Shown here piece by piece: positions 1 through 8,563 of a stretch of DNA of 64,000 nucleotides. A model generated the notes under the pieces. The model did not search any database and was not told the origin of the DNA. It saw only the letters and a list, made by a program, of their open reading frames with translations. A program made the translations under genes and the position numbers. Each line of letters starts with the position of its first letter. Position 1 is the stretch's first letter. Origin of the DNA: Mycolicibacterium sp. YH-1 (GTDB lineage Bacteria; Actinomycetota; Actinomycetes; Mycobacteriales; Mycobacteriaceae); assembly GCF_022557175.1 (NCBI RefSeq), contig NZ_CP092915.1, positions 5,146,001 through 5,210,000 of the forward strand, written 5' to 3'.

Positions 1-396
1 CGCGCATTTGTTCAGGACGCCGGTGGTGCCGTGACCGAAGGATATGACGGGCCACCCGCCCTTGGGTGGTGTTCCCGGCGGGACCGCCACGACACCGGAC
101 ACCTCCGTGGGGGCGTCATCGATACCGGATGTGGAGCGGTAGACGATGCGGGCGTACGTCGCGTCGGCGTCCTCGAGTTCCTCGCTGCCGTGCATCACCT
201 CGATTGACACCAGCGAGCCCGGTCCGTCATCGGTGAGATCCGGAGGGCCGAGCGTGGCGGCACCGTCGAACAGGGGCGCGAACGTCTTCACAGCGGGAGC
301 CTGCACCGGCGGTGCGGCCGCCTCGGGTGTGGCGGACGTGCATCCTCCGACGAGGGTCGCGGCCACTACCGCGCAGGACACCATCCGCCAGGCCAC
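1..396 (-). CDS. Lipoprotein lipase/esterase (alpha/beta hydrolase), 3' end beyond window
   Basis: Only the first ~130 residues are inside the window. GTG at 396 gives M-A-W-R followed by a hydrophobic run and the lipobox LVGGC with Cys at residue 19; the in-frame ATG at 384 would remove the only positive charge before the run, so GTG is preferred. The mature part starts with an Ala/Pro linker and reaches WPVISFGHGTTGVLNKCA, which resembles the strand and oxyanion-hole region of secretory lipases (LIP family). The nucleophile elbow would lie off the edge, so catalytic competence cannot be judged. The protein should be exported and lipid-anchored, acting on ester substrates at the cell envelope. 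It starts 4 bases after the stop of the chain-length protein at 401 and is probably the last gene of that transcript. Seen: lipobox and motif. Inferred: ester substrate. Confidence 0.75.
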   Translation of the reverse strand, partial: MAWRMVSCAVVAATLVGGCTSATPEAAAPPVQAPAVKTFAPLFDGAATLGPPDLTDDGPGSLVSIEVMHGSEELEDADATYARIVYRSTSGIDDAPTEVSGVVAVPPGTPPKGGWPVISFGHGTTGVLNKCA

Positions 397-400
397 CAGG

Positions 401-1951
401 TCACAGACCTTCGCGCTTGGCACCGGACATCCGGTGCGCCCCCGCCTGATTGGTGGATCCGGCCTGGTTGACGGATTCCGTGGTGTCCCCGGCAGCGTCG
501 TCACCCGCTTGCCGCGTCTCGGCGGCGGCGGGCTTCGGCGCGGCGCTCGGGGCCTTCGCCTCTGACTTCGCCTCGGTCTGCGCCGGCTTCGACAGTTCGC
601 GTCGATGTCCGGGCTCGCAGGTGACGACCGTCCCGAGCAGACCGGCGTTGGCCGCGTCGAGCACCTGCAGCGCCGCACGCAGCGGTTTGGTCTTGGTGTG
701 TCCGATGCGGGCGAGCACGATGGCGCCGTCGCCCAGCGCTGCCACCGCGGCGCCGTCCGAACACGTCGTCAGCGGCGGGGTGTCGATCACCACGTAGTCA
801 TACGCACCGCGCAGTGAGTCGATCAGCCGCGGCGCGTTCTCATCGCCCCACAGCTGCCGTCGGGTGGCAGGTGAGGGGCCGGCGGGCAGCAGCGCGAACG
901 CATTACCGCCAGGGGAGTTGATGACGGCCTCGGCGACGTCGTGGTCGCCGGCCAGTGCCGTGCCAAGGCCGCGCTGGCCGGCGCGGGTCCGATCGGCCTC
1001 GGTCAGCGCGAGTGCGTCGGCGAGTGTGGGATTGAGCAGATCACCGTCGACGAGGAGGACCGAGCGACCGGCCTCGGCGAACGTGGCGGCGAGGTCGATC
1101 GCGGTGGTCGACCGACCGTCACCCCGCGAGGGGCTGGTGACCGCGATGACCCTGGGCCGTTGCCCAGCCGGTGTGCGAGCGAACTGGAGGTTGGTCCGCA
1201 GTTCCCGCAGCCGCTCAGCGGCCAGCCCGCCGGCCTGGAGGTCTGCCACCGCGACGTCGGGCCGCTGCGGGTCCTCGACGAGGTTTCCCAGCGACTGCGT
1301 GCGGGCGATGGCGTCGATCGAGTCGCGGGCGCGTAGCCGCGAGTCGCTGGCGGCGAGTAGCGCGGCCAGGAGCAGTCCGACCACCAGACCACCCGCGAAG
1401 CCGAGGCCGACGGTGGTCAGCAAACCCATTCCGGCCGGCGCTGTCGGGTAGTTCGCGTCGTCGAGCAGGATCGCGCCAGCGGCGGGCGTACCCCCGCGAC
1501 GTGAGGTTTCGAGTTCGCTGACCAGCTGCACGAGTTGATCGGCGACGGCGTTGGCGTACGTCTGCGCCAGACCGGGGTCCGGATCGGTGACAGTGATGTC
1601 CAGGAGAACGGTCTTGGGCAGCGGAGCCGCGGTGATCTTCGACCGCAGTTCGTCCGGGGCGATGGGCATCTTCAGCTGGTCGACGGCGCGGGCCGCGACC
1701 TGCTCACTAGTGGCCAGTCCGGCGTAGGAAACCACGCGCTCCTGCGAGAACAGGTTGTTCTGGTAGGCATCGCCCACCGAGGTCCCGCTCTGCGTCGTGA
1801 CGAACAGACGAGCCGTCGACTGGTACTGCGGGGTGCTCAGGAAGACGGCGGCGTAGCCGATCCCCGCGCCGATGAGTGCGGTAACCAGGACAAGCCACCA
1901 GAACCGCCGAAAGGCTCGCAGATAATCCCCGATCGCCAACGGGATCTCCAT
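401..1951 (-). CDS. Polysaccharide chain-length protein fused to BY-kinase-like ATPase (Wzz/CpsD type)
   Basis: 516 residues. An N-terminal Wzz-like domain lies between two membrane segments (about 17-38 and 175-200) with a periplasmic-type loop between them. The cytoplasmic part is a MinD/CpsD-like ATPase: P-loop TSPSRGDGRSTT at 272-283, Walker A' VLLVDGD near 296-302, and VVIDTPP near 388. Such fusions control export and chain length of Wzy-dependent polysaccharides. Two oddities: the P-loop has Arg280 where the family has Lys (GEGKST), and the Ala-rich C-terminal tail of about 65 residues contains no tyrosine, so the usual autophosphorylated Tyr cluster is absent. The neighbours are a Wzy-like polymerase (divergent) and a lipase (4 bases downstream). 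The family is clear; kinase activity is doubtful. Confidence 0.85.
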   Translation of the reverse strand: MEIPLAIGDYLRAFRRFWWLVLVTALIGAGIGYAAVFLSTPQYQSTARLFVTTQSGTSVGDAYQNNLFSQERVVSYAGLATSEQVAARAVDQLKMPIAPDELRSKITAAPLPKTVLLDITVTDPDPGLAQTYANAVADQLVQLVSELETSRRGGTPAAGAILLDDANYPTAPAGMGLLTTVGLGFAGGLVVGLLLAALLAASDSRLRARDSIDAIARTQSLGNLVEDPQRPDVAVADLQAGGLAAERLRELRTNLQFARTPAGQRPRVIAVTSPSRGDGRSTTAIDLAATFAEAGRSVLLVDGDLLNPTLADALALTEADRTRAGQRGLGTALAGDHDVAEAVINSPGGNAFALLPAGPSPATRRQLWGDENAPRLIDSLRGAYDYVVIDTPPLTTCSDGAAVAALGDGAIVLARIGHTKTKPLRAALQVLDAANAGLLGTVVTCEPGHRRELSKPAQTEAKSEAKAPSAAPKPAAAETRQAGDDAAGDTTESVNQAGSTNQAGAHRMSGAKREGL

Positions 1952-1984
1952 TCGCTTGTAGTTTGCCGCAACGCAGCCACCTTA

Positions 1985-2044
1985 GCGGCAGTGCCGCGAT
2001 AAAGCACACTGCGAGTTCGCTGGGCGAGGTTGCATTCAGCGAAC
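1985..2044. promoter_or_regulatory. Inverted repeats in the divergent wzz-like/wzy-like intergenic region
   Basis: Two dyads lie between the divergent polysaccharide genes. GCGGCA/TGCCGC (1985-1990 and 1992-1997) has a one-base centre, and GTTCGCTG/CAGCGAAC (2015-2022 and 2037-2044) is a perfect 8-bp inverted repeat with a 14-bp spacer. Both could be regulator sites. A -10-like GAGTAT at 2053-2058 ends seven bases before the GTG at 2066. No regulator gene is adjacent, so the assignment is inference only. Confidence 0.35.
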
Positions 2045-2065
2045 ACAACGTTGAGTATTGGTGCC

Positions 2066-3478
2066 GTGAGACGGGCGATGCGGTCGCATTCCGAACTGTT
2101 AACTGGCATCGCCATCGTAGTCGCGTGTCCGATCGTTGCAGCTCTGGCGATCACGGGCGGTACGCCGGTGGTACTGGCCGTCGGAGCGCTCGCCGCCGTC
2201 GCCATCGGCATGTACGTGGGCATACGACACCCTCAGTGGCTGGCCTGGGGGCTTGCTGTGGTGCTCGCATTCCTACCGTTCGGATATTTCCCCGGCATCC
2301 ACGTTCCGCTGTACCTGCCGTTTGCTGCCGGCATACTCCTGGCGGCCGTCGTGCATCGTGGTGAACCGACAGCGTTTCACCCGCTGGAAAAAGTACTGAT
2401 CGTTTTCGTACTGGTCTCGGGGCTGTCGGTTATCGCCACCGGGCGAAGTCTGATCGACGTCGCGGAATTGGTGAAGTGGTCAATTGCCACGTTGGCCGTG
2501 GTGGCTTTGCTGAGGTTTCCTCCTGCCGATTTGGCGAAGTTCGGCAGGATCTATGTCTACTTCGTCACGCTCAACGCCGTATTCGGCATTGCCGTGGTGG
2601 CGGCCGACCCCAATCACAGGTTCATCAAGCTCTTCAGCCCGTTCGGATACGGCGCGGTCGACACCGGCCGATTCGTGTACACCGAGGAGGGCGCTCAGCG
2701 ATTCATGCGGCTCGGCGGGCTGTGGGTGGACCCCAATATGGCCGGTATCGGGATGATGATCGGGCTGGCGCTGGCCGTCGTCCTACTGATCGGCTCCCAA
2801 CGCATCGTCATCGCGACCATCCTCTCGGTCGCCATCGTGCTCACGTTGAGCCGCGCAGCCATCTTCAGCGTGCTGGTCGGCGTGTTCCTGGTGCTGCTGT
2901 TCCACAGCATGCGCGCACGCAACCGCGGTATCGCCATCGGCGCCATCGGTCTCGTCGCGACGGCCGCCATGCTCACGCCGGCCGTACGAGCGCGCGTCTT
3001 CAGTTCGTTCGGCGCCGACGACGCAGGCAGCTCCGCCCGTGGTGACGCGTTGCGCGCGTTCCCCGGCCAGATGTCGGGCCACTGGCTGTTCGGGCTCGGC
3101 TGGGGACGGCCCGAGTTCAAGGACGGCGGCACGGCATTCACGCTGAACTTCGTGGCGAACGTCCCGCTCATCACGATCTACCGCGGCGGCCTCATCGTCG
3201 GCGCCGTGTTCATCGCCCTACTCGCCCTCGGCTGCATCATGAGCGGGCGGGCCATTCGGTCGGACTCGACCGCCAACGCACTGTTCGGCGGCATCTTCAT
3301 CGGAATGTGCTTCGTGGCACTGCAGCTCGACCACATGGTCGCCACCATTCAGCAGGTGACCCTGATGTTCTCGATCCTGCTGGTGTTCCTGATCGTCGTC
3401 GATCAAGATCGACAAAGATCACGACACGCCCCGCAGTCCCCAACGGATTTCGCCAAAGAGCCGTCATACTCGCAGTAA
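2066..3478 (+). CDS. O-antigen polymerase/ligase-like membrane protein (Wzy/WaaL type)
   Basis: About 470 residues, almost entirely hydrophobic, with roughly ten to twelve predicted membrane segments. A longer loop holds LGGLWVDPNMAGIGMM, and a later GLGWGRPEF lies in the second large loop, as is typical of O-antigen ligase/polymerase proteins that join lipid-linked repeat units outside the membrane. The GTG at 2066 is chosen because a -10-like GAGTAT ends seven bases upstream; the TTG at 2030 and the ATG at 2078 are alternatives. The end is polar (DRQRSRHAPQS). It is divergent from the chain-length protein and followed 60 bases later by the glycoside hydrolase. Together with the flippase at 6274-7443 it points to a Wzx/Wzy pathway. 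Polymerase and ligase members cannot be told apart from sequence alone. Confidence 0.75.
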   Translation: MRRAMRSHSELLTGIAIVVACPIVAALAITGGTPVVLAVGALAAVAIGMYVGIRHPQWLAWGLAVVLAFLPFGYFPGIHVPLYLPFAAGILLAAVVHRGEPTAFHPLEKVLIVFVLVSGLSVIATGRSLIDVAELVKWSIATLAVVALLRFPPADLAKFGRIYVYFVTLNAVFGIAVVAADPNHRFIKLFSPFGYGAVDTGRFVYTEEGAQRFMRLGGLWVDPNMAGIGMMIGLALAVVLLIGSQRIVIATILSVAIVLTLSRAAIFSVLVGVFLVLLFHSMRARNRGIAIGAIGLVATAAMLTPAVRARVFSSFGADDAGSSARGDALRAFPGQMSGHWLFGLGWGRPEFKDGGTAFTLNFVANVPLITIYRGGLIVGAVFIALLALGCIMSGRAIRSDSTANALFGGIFIGMCFVALQLDHMVATIQQVTLMFSILLVFLIVVDQDRQRSRHAPQSPTDFAKEPSYSQ

Positions 3479-3538
3479 CTGCAGTGATTCTCCCGGATCT
3501 CGTCGAGTTGGGTGACGCCAGGAAGTCTGAGGTGATCC

Positions 3539-5080
3539 GTGCGACGACTCAGACGCCGACCGCGTCGTCGGGTTGCCACCCAATGCCTCGCCGGTTTCAC
3601 CGTCGGGTTACTGACGGTCGCGAGCATTTGGCTGGCCCTGCCCGCATTACAGCCCCGTGTCGTCGAGGTCGCGGCGACCGCCCGAATCTCGCCGCTTCCC
3701 ACCACCATCGGTTTCCACGATCCCGACACCTACTTCATGTCGGATGCGGACGTGAACGTGACGTTCGACAAGATGCTCAGCACGGGTGTGCGGGCGGTGC
3801 GCCTGATGATCCCCTGGGCGGGCGTCGAACAGGTTAAGGGACAGCTGAACTGGACCAATGTCGACCGCACGGTGAACGCGGCGGTCAGCCGGAACATGGC
3901 CGTCATGGGCATCATCAACGCGACTCCGGCGTGGGCGGTGGTGCCCGGAGCACCCGCCATCACCGGACGCCCCGCATCGCCGGCCCAGTACGGTGACTTC
4001 TCCGCGAAGGTCGCCACCAGGTACGCCGGAAAGGTGTCGGCGTATGAGATCTGGAACGAACCGAACGGGGCGCAGTTCTTCGCACCCAAACCCGATCCGG
4101 CCGGCTACACCGATCTCCTGAAGGCCGCCTACCCGAAGGTGAAGGCGGCCGACCCCAACGCGACCGTGATCGGCGGCGTGCTCGGTTCGGTCACCGACTG
4201 GGGTCAGTGGCTGATCAACCCGGTGAGCTTCACCCAGCAGATGTACGCCGCGGGTGCCAAGGGATTCTTTGACGCCCTGTCGTTTCACCCGTATCAGTAC
4301 ACGCTCAAGTTCTCCGACGGATACCCGATCGCCAACTCGCCGATGAACCAGGTCATCGCCATGCGGCAGATCATGCTCGCCAACGGCGATGGGGCGAAGA
4401 AGATCTGGGCCAGCGAGTACGGCGAGCCGATGACGGCCGCCAACGAGGCGACACAGGCCGCGTTCATCGGCGATCTCATGACCAAGTGGCAGGAGATGCC
4501 CTACGCCGGGCCGATCATGATTCACACCACCCGCGACCGCAAGACGGGAAGCACCAACCCCGAGGACGTCTTCGGCGTGTTCCGCACCGACTGGACGCCC
4601 AAGGCCAGCCAGCAGACGATGAAGACCGCCATCGCCGCGGGCATCCCCAAAACGCCGGAGTTCCAACGCTTCAGCGCGATCACCGACCCGTCCTACGGTG
4701 AGGTGCTCAGCCCGGTGTATCGGGCGCTTCCGACGGTGTGGGCTCAGGCCCGAACCAGCAGCACGCTGTATGAGACACCGACCGGCATCATCGCGTCACC
4801 GAATCCGGTGGCCGAGCGGGCCCGTCAGTTCGGTGTCGTCCCGAAGACACCGTTCAAGGACGGGTATCAGGACATGGACTCGCCGACGGGGATGCGCGTG
4901 TGGTGGTCACCGGCCACGGGGGCGTTCGCCGTGGGCGGCGGTATCGTCGCGGCGTGGACGCCCCAGCTCGGACTGGCCCTCTCCGATGAGATCCGGCAGG
5001 GCTGGGGTGTGCGGGTGAACTTCCAGCACGGCTACATCACCTGGCAGCCGTGGGTCGGCGCGAAGGCCGTCCTCACCTGA
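3539..5080 (+). CDS. Secreted or membrane-anchored glycoside hydrolase (GH39/GH5-like, clan A)
   Basis: 513 residues. The N-terminus is strongly basic (RRLRRRPRRR), followed by a hydrophobic segment at about 16-36: a signal anchor or signal peptide. The body is a (beta/alpha)8 glycosidase. YEIWNEPNG carries the clan-A acid/base Glu after Asn, and IWASEYGEP near residue 290 offers the likely nucleophile Glu. GTG at 3539 follows a good Shine-Dalgarno GAGGTGA. The gene lies inside the polysaccharide locus, so it probably trims or releases the exported polymer; the substrate is unknown. Its last 8 bases overlap the convergent glycosyltransferase. Confidence is high for the clan and lower for the family number. 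Confidence 0.75.
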   Translation: MRRLRRRPRRRVATQCLAGFTVGLLTVASIWLALPALQPRVVEVAATARISPLPTTIGFHDPDTYFMSDADVNVTFDKMLSTGVRAVRLMIPWAGVEQVKGQLNWTNVDRTVNAAVSRNMAVMGIINATPAWAVVPGAPAITGRPASPAQYGDFSAKVATRYAGKVSAYEIWNEPNGAQFFAPKPDPAGYTDLLKAAYPKVKAADPNATVIGGVLGSVTDWGQWLINPVSFTQQMYAAGAKGFFDALSFHPYQYTLKFSDGYPIANSPMNQVIAMRQIMLANGDGAKKIWASEYGEPMTAANEATQAAFIGDLMTKWQEMPYAGPIMIHTTRDRKTGSTNPEDVFGVFRTDWTPKASQQTMKTAIAAGIPKTPEFQRFSAITDPSYGEVLSPVYRALPTVWAQARTSSTLYETPTGIIASPNPVAERARQFGVVPKTPFKDGYQDMDSPTGMRVWWSPATGAFAVGGGIVAAWTPQLGLALSDEIRQGWGVRVNFQHGYITWQPWVGAKAVLT

Positions 5081-6209
5081 GCGCGGCGTGCACCAGCGAC
5101 TCGACGGCCTTGAGCGGACGCTGCTGCTCCCAGTGGTTTCGGTTCACCTCGTACAGCTGCTTGCCCACGTCGACGGCCGCATCCCGGTCGAGCAACATGC
5201 GCCGGCACTCGGCCACGAAGGCGTCGTCGTCGTCGAACGTGGACATCCCGAACAGCGTTGTCAGCGATCCGACCGCGGGGCCGCTGCCCACGACGGGCAG
5301 ACCCTGGCTGGCCGCGTCGAGCAGCTTCACCCGCACTCCACCGCCGGTCCTGATCGGTGCCATCAACGCGCGGCACGTCTTGAGGAACTCGGGCAGGTCG
5401 TCGACGAAGCCCAGATCCCGGACCCGGTCGGGGTACACCGGATCGGTCGACCCCGTCTTCTTCGCGCCGACGATGCACAGCTCGGCGTCGGGTATGCCCT
5501 CGGCGATGCGCGGCCACAACCGAAGTGCGATATGGAAGGCCTCCTCATTGGGCGGCCAGTCGCGGCCACCGAGGAAGACCAGCCGGCGGCCCGTCTGCGA
5601 CACGTCGATCTGCTCGATCGGCGGCAGGGTCACCTCCATGAATCGCGCCCCGGGGACACCGTTGTCCCGGTACATCTGCGCTTCCTCGATCTCATAGCAG
5701 CCAACACCGTTGGCGAGCTTGGCCACTCGGAGTTCGTCGCGAAGCAGCCGGGGCGCCTCGATCTTGCCCAGCACGCCCCGCGTCGAGAGCCACACCTGGG
5801 ACTCGGTGTTGATGGTGTTGATGACGAAGCCCTTCTTGCCGAAGTGCATGCTCCGGATGAAGGATTCGGCCATATAGCTGTGCTCGCAGAAGAACACGTC
5901 CTCGTCGGAGGCCTCGATCGCCTCGAGAAGCTCATCGGTGTCGAACCTGACGTGCACGAGGCTGCGGCGCTTGCGGATCGAGCCGGCGAGCACCCCGAGC
6001 TTGTCGACCGGATGCTGAGCCACCCGCAGCGTGCGCAGGCCGCCCTTGACGACATCGGTGACGAGTTCGCCGGAAGGCTCATCGGACAGGCAGATGGCGC
6101 GGATATCGAACGCCTCGGCAGCCAGCCGCAGCACCACCCGCGCCAGCTCGATGTCACCGCCGTGCTCGGTCACGGGGTCCTTGGACACCAGGAATGCGAC
6201 TCTAGTCAT
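5073..6209 (-). CDS. Glycosyltransferase, GT-B fold (group 1/GT4-like)
   Basis: 378 residues, cytoplasmic. The N-terminal half starts with VAFLVSKDPVTEHGGDIELARVV, a Rossmann strand plus Gly-rich loop used by GT-B enzymes. The C-terminal half has LVFLGGRDWPPNEEAF, the typical nucleotide-sugar-side opening, then VKLLDAASQGLPVVGSGPAV, the region where group 1 enzymes bind the sugar nucleotide. ATG at 6209 is preceded by a duplicated junction (see repeat at 6207-6281) and overlaps a mini-ORF stop as ATGA. Donor and acceptor are unknown. It belongs to the minus-strand polysaccharide operon downstream of the flippase. Confidence 0.8.
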   Translation of the reverse strand: MTRVAFLVSKDPVTEHGGDIELARVVLRLAAEAFDIRAICLSDEPSGELVTDVVKGGLRTLRVAQHPVDKLGVLAGSIRKRRSLVHVRFDTDELLEAIEASDEDVFFCEHSYMAESFIRSMHFGKKGFVINTINTESQVWLSTRGVLGKIEAPRLLRDELRVAKLANGVGCYEIEEAQMYRDNGVPGARFMEVTLPPIEQIDVSQTGRRLVFLGGRDWPPNEEAFHIALRLWPRIAEGIPDAELCIVGAKKTGSTDPVYPDRVRDLGFVDDLPEFLKTCRALMAPIRTGGGVRVKLLDAASQGLPVVGSGPAVGSLTTLFGMSTFDDDDAFVAECRRMLLDRDAAVDVGKQLYEVNRNHWEQQRPLKAVESLVHAALR

Positions 6210-6281
6210 GCGCGATCCCGCTCCGCTTCTCGCTGTCCGTCATGCGCGGCCCCGCTCCGCTTCTCGCTGTCCGTCATGCGC
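6207..6281. repeat. 34-bp tandem repeat on the flippase/glycosyltransferase junction
   Basis: Two units of 34 bp (6207-6240 and 6241-6274, two mismatches) plus a 7-bp partial copy. On the minus strand each unit begins with an ATGA-type junction. The flippase stop TGA (6276-6274) overlaps ATG 6277, which opens a 23-codon ORF spanning both units; its TGA (6208-6206) overlaps the glycosyltransferase ATG at 6209. The second copy's ATG (6243) opens another ORF of 13 codons. The repeat therefore duplicates the translation-initiation region between two coupled genes. Short tandem units at coupled junctions are known in mycobacteria as MIRUs; this unit is shorter. Confidence 0.85.
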
Positions 6282-7443
6282 TAGCCCGGTCCTTTCGTCT
6301 ATAGATGGCAATGAGATAGATGACCAGCAGGATGGCGTCGGCGCCCACCGTGGCGACCGCGGCACCGACCGCGCCGAATTGGGCTAGGGCGGCAACGGCT
6401 CCCAGCTTCACCGGGACCAGGCTGAGGTTGGCGCCGAGCCGGATGGTGTCGCGCCGCTGGGCGTAGAGGATGACGGCGAACACCGAACTCATCGTCCGCA
6501 TCGCGCAGAACGCCGCCATGATGATCATCGCCACGGCCAGTTCGGTCGGCGCGGGCGTCATGAGCAGCACCACTCCGGTGATGAGCACCAGTCCCCCGGT
6601 ACCCAATCCGAGAAACACGATGTGCCGCAGCGACGGTCCGGTCGACAGATCACCACCGCTGCGGCGCAGCGGTTCGTGGTAGGTCATGGCGAACGACTGT
6701 CCGATGGCGGCCAACGCGACCGTCACGGTGACCGTGAGCGCGTAGTAGCCGACCGTCGTGCTGTCGGTGAGGAAGCCCAGCAGCAGCACGTCCCCCTGAA
6801 GGTAGATGCACATGCCGAGCATCTCGCCGATCAGTGCGGCGATGAGCCGCGGGGGGCCGGGAACGCCAGGGCTATGACCCCAGACGCGGCGTGCCGCCAG
6901 GACCAGCACCACCAGATAGGGCGCGCAGTAGAGCAGGCTCGCCACCGACAGGTTGGGGTCGTCGACACCGAAAAGGTATGCGCTGGCGATGGTTACGCTG
7001 CTCACCTGACGGATGGTGTCCATCCGCCAGGTCACCTGCGGATGGCCGTCCCTGGCTGCCTGGCTCTGATAGGACTTGAAGACCATCTCGCCGCCTGCGA
7101 TCACCAGCCCGAACCACAGGATGTAGTTCACGTTGATCAGGCATGCGCCGGCGACCATCAGGGCCAGACCAAGCAGGAACCTGCTGGTCCGTTCGGCTTG
7201 GAAGTGCTGGTCGGACTCCCGCATCGCCCGGACGTTGAACGGGTTGTCCAGCGGCGGCCCGACGACGGCCGACAGGGCGAAGCCCATGCCGTACTTGCCG
7301 TAGTCTCCGACGCTCAGCTTGCCCACCAGGGCCAGCGTCCACAGCATGCCGACGCCGCGGCCGCCGTACATCCAGCCCACGGCGACAAGGGTCTTCAGGA
7401 TGTTGCGCGGTGCGGCCTCGCCCTGCGTGGCGGAGTCAGTCAC
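6274..7443 (-). CDS. Polysaccharide flippase-like membrane protein (Wzx/MATE type)
   Basis: 389 residues. After a short polar start (MTDSATQGEAAPRN) the protein is a chain of about ten to twelve hydrophobic segments. GGRGVGMLWTLALVGKLSVG near the N-terminus is the first helix pattern of oligosaccharide flippases, and the basic end RRKDRASA follows the last helix. It would flip lipid-linked repeat units across the membrane. GTG at 7443 overlaps the upstream glycosyltransferase by 8 bases; the stop overlaps a repeated ATGA junction downstream. It is slightly shorter than many Wzx proteins, which often have 14 helices. Confidence 0.75.
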   Translation of the reverse strand: MTDSATQGEAAPRNILKTLVAVGWMYGGRGVGMLWTLALVGKLSVGDYGKYGMGFALSAVVGPPLDNPFNVRAMRESDQHFQAERTSRFLLGLALMVAGACLINVNYILWFGLVIAGGEMVFKSYQSQAARDGHPQVTWRMDTIRQVSSVTIASAYLFGVDDPNLSVASLLYCAPYLVVLVLAARRVWGHSPGVPGPPRLIAALIGEMLGMCIYLQGDVLLLGFLTDSTTVGYYALTVTVTVALAAIGQSFAMTYHEPLRRSGGDLSTGPSLRHIVFLGLGTGGLVLITGVVLLMTPAPTELAVAMIIMAAFCAMRTMSSVFAVILYAQRRDTIRLGANLSLVPVKLGAVAALAQFGAVGAAVATVGADAILLVIYLIAIYRRKDRASA

Positions 7444-8563
7444 TCGCGTGCTGACGACCCAGGATCTGCGACCACGCCTGCGCGAACGCCTCAGCCGTCC
7501 TGGGTGTCGACCTCTCCGCGCGTGTGCGATCGGCGGTCTTGCCCAGTTCGGTCACGCGCGCATCATCGTTGACGAACGACGCGATGGCGTCCGTGAAGCC
7601 GGGCGGCAGTGCGTTGGGGTCGTCTGAACCCATCGGCACCACCACCGCACCGGTCTCGGCGTCGAACTCGGCGAGCGAGCCGTAGCCGGTGGCGATGATC
7701 GGCGTCCGGTAGGCCAGCGCGTGCGCTGCCACCGACGAGGCTGGGAAGGTGTCGGCGTAGAAGTGCCGCTTGCCGTACGGGATCACGATGGCCCGCACCG
7801 ATTCGAAGAAGGCGTCCTCCTCGGCACCGTCGACACCGCCGACGATCTCGACACCGGCCATGGGCGGCAGCTCCTCGGTGCCGCGGCCCGCCACCCGGAT
7901 GAGGATGTCGTCGGGAAGCTCCCTGCGGATCTGCGCGATCTGATCGAATCCCTTACCGCGGTAAACGAGTCCGAAGAATCCGATCGCCTTGGGCCGGTCC
8001 TCGGGCGGCTTGATGGTCGTCTTCTCCGCGACCCGGTAGGGCACGTAGTGGGTGTGCGTGTTCGGGTAGACGCGGTCGATCGACGCCTGACCGGTCCTGC
8101 TGAGCGCGAAGATGTCGCGACGGCCGTTCACCCGGCCCTCGAGCCACCGCGACAGCGGGCGCAGCGGGTAGTGGAAGCCGTGCATCAGCAGCTTGTGCCG
8201 GGCGACGAACCGCGTGCGTGCGGTGAACCACAGCGCCTGCGGCGGATCGTGCACCGTCAGCGTCACCGGCACACCCGCCAGACCGGCAATCGACCAGAAC
8301 GGCGACAGCATGCCGCAGCCGATCTCCGAGTGCACCAGCACCTTGCCCGCGGGCCAGGAGGCCACGAGGTCGCGCACCTGCTTGCGGACCCGCCGGACAT
8401 CGGCCCACGTCTCGTCACCGGGACCCGAGACGCGCACCTCGGCGACATCGCCGAAGTGCGGGCGGAATGCCGCGACCAGATCCTCGGTGTAGTCACCGAT
8501 CGCCGTGACGTGGTTGCGCGGACCGATGTAGACCAGCCGGTAGTCCTTGAGGTCGACTGCCAT
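7436..8563 (-). CDS. Glycosyltransferase, GT-B fold
   Basis: 375 residues. ATG at 8563 forms a TAATG overlap with the acyltransferase stop and starts MAVDLKDYRLVYIGPRNH; the open frame continues upstream but only as antisense and overlap sequence. The first domain shows HSEIGCGMLSPFWS and VTLTVHDPP. The second opens KAIGFFGLVYRGKGFDQ and ends with an acceptor region including VIPYGKRHFYADTFPASSVA and ALAYRTPIIATGYGSLAEF, the group 1 nucleotide-sugar binding region. It probably adds one sugar of the repeat unit. The stop lies 8 bases inside the flippase gene, so translation is coupled. Confidence 0.78.
   Translation of the reverse strand: MAVDLKDYRLVYIGPRNHVTAIGDYTEDLVAAFRPHFGDVAEVRVSGPGDETWADVRRVRKQVRDLVASWPAGKVLVHSEIGCGMLSPFWSIAGLAGVPVTLTVHDPPQALWFTARTRFVARHKLLMHGFHYPLRPLSRWLEGRVNGRRDIFALSRTGQASIDRVYPNTHTHYVPYRVAEKTTIKPPEDRPKAIGFFGLVYRGKGFDQIAQIRRELPDDILIRVAGRGTEELPPMAGVEIVGGVDGAEEDAFFESVRAIVIPYGKRHFYADTFPASSVAAHALAYRTPIIATGYGSLAEFDAETGAVVVPMGSDDPNALPPGFTDAIASFVNDDARVTELGKTADRTRAERSTPRTAEAFAQAWSQILGRQHASD

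Noticed and set aside
2030..2066. TTG at 2030 as start of the polymerase-like protein
   Set aside because: The extra residues cross the inverted repeat and a -10-like element, and no ribosome binding site precedes the TTG.
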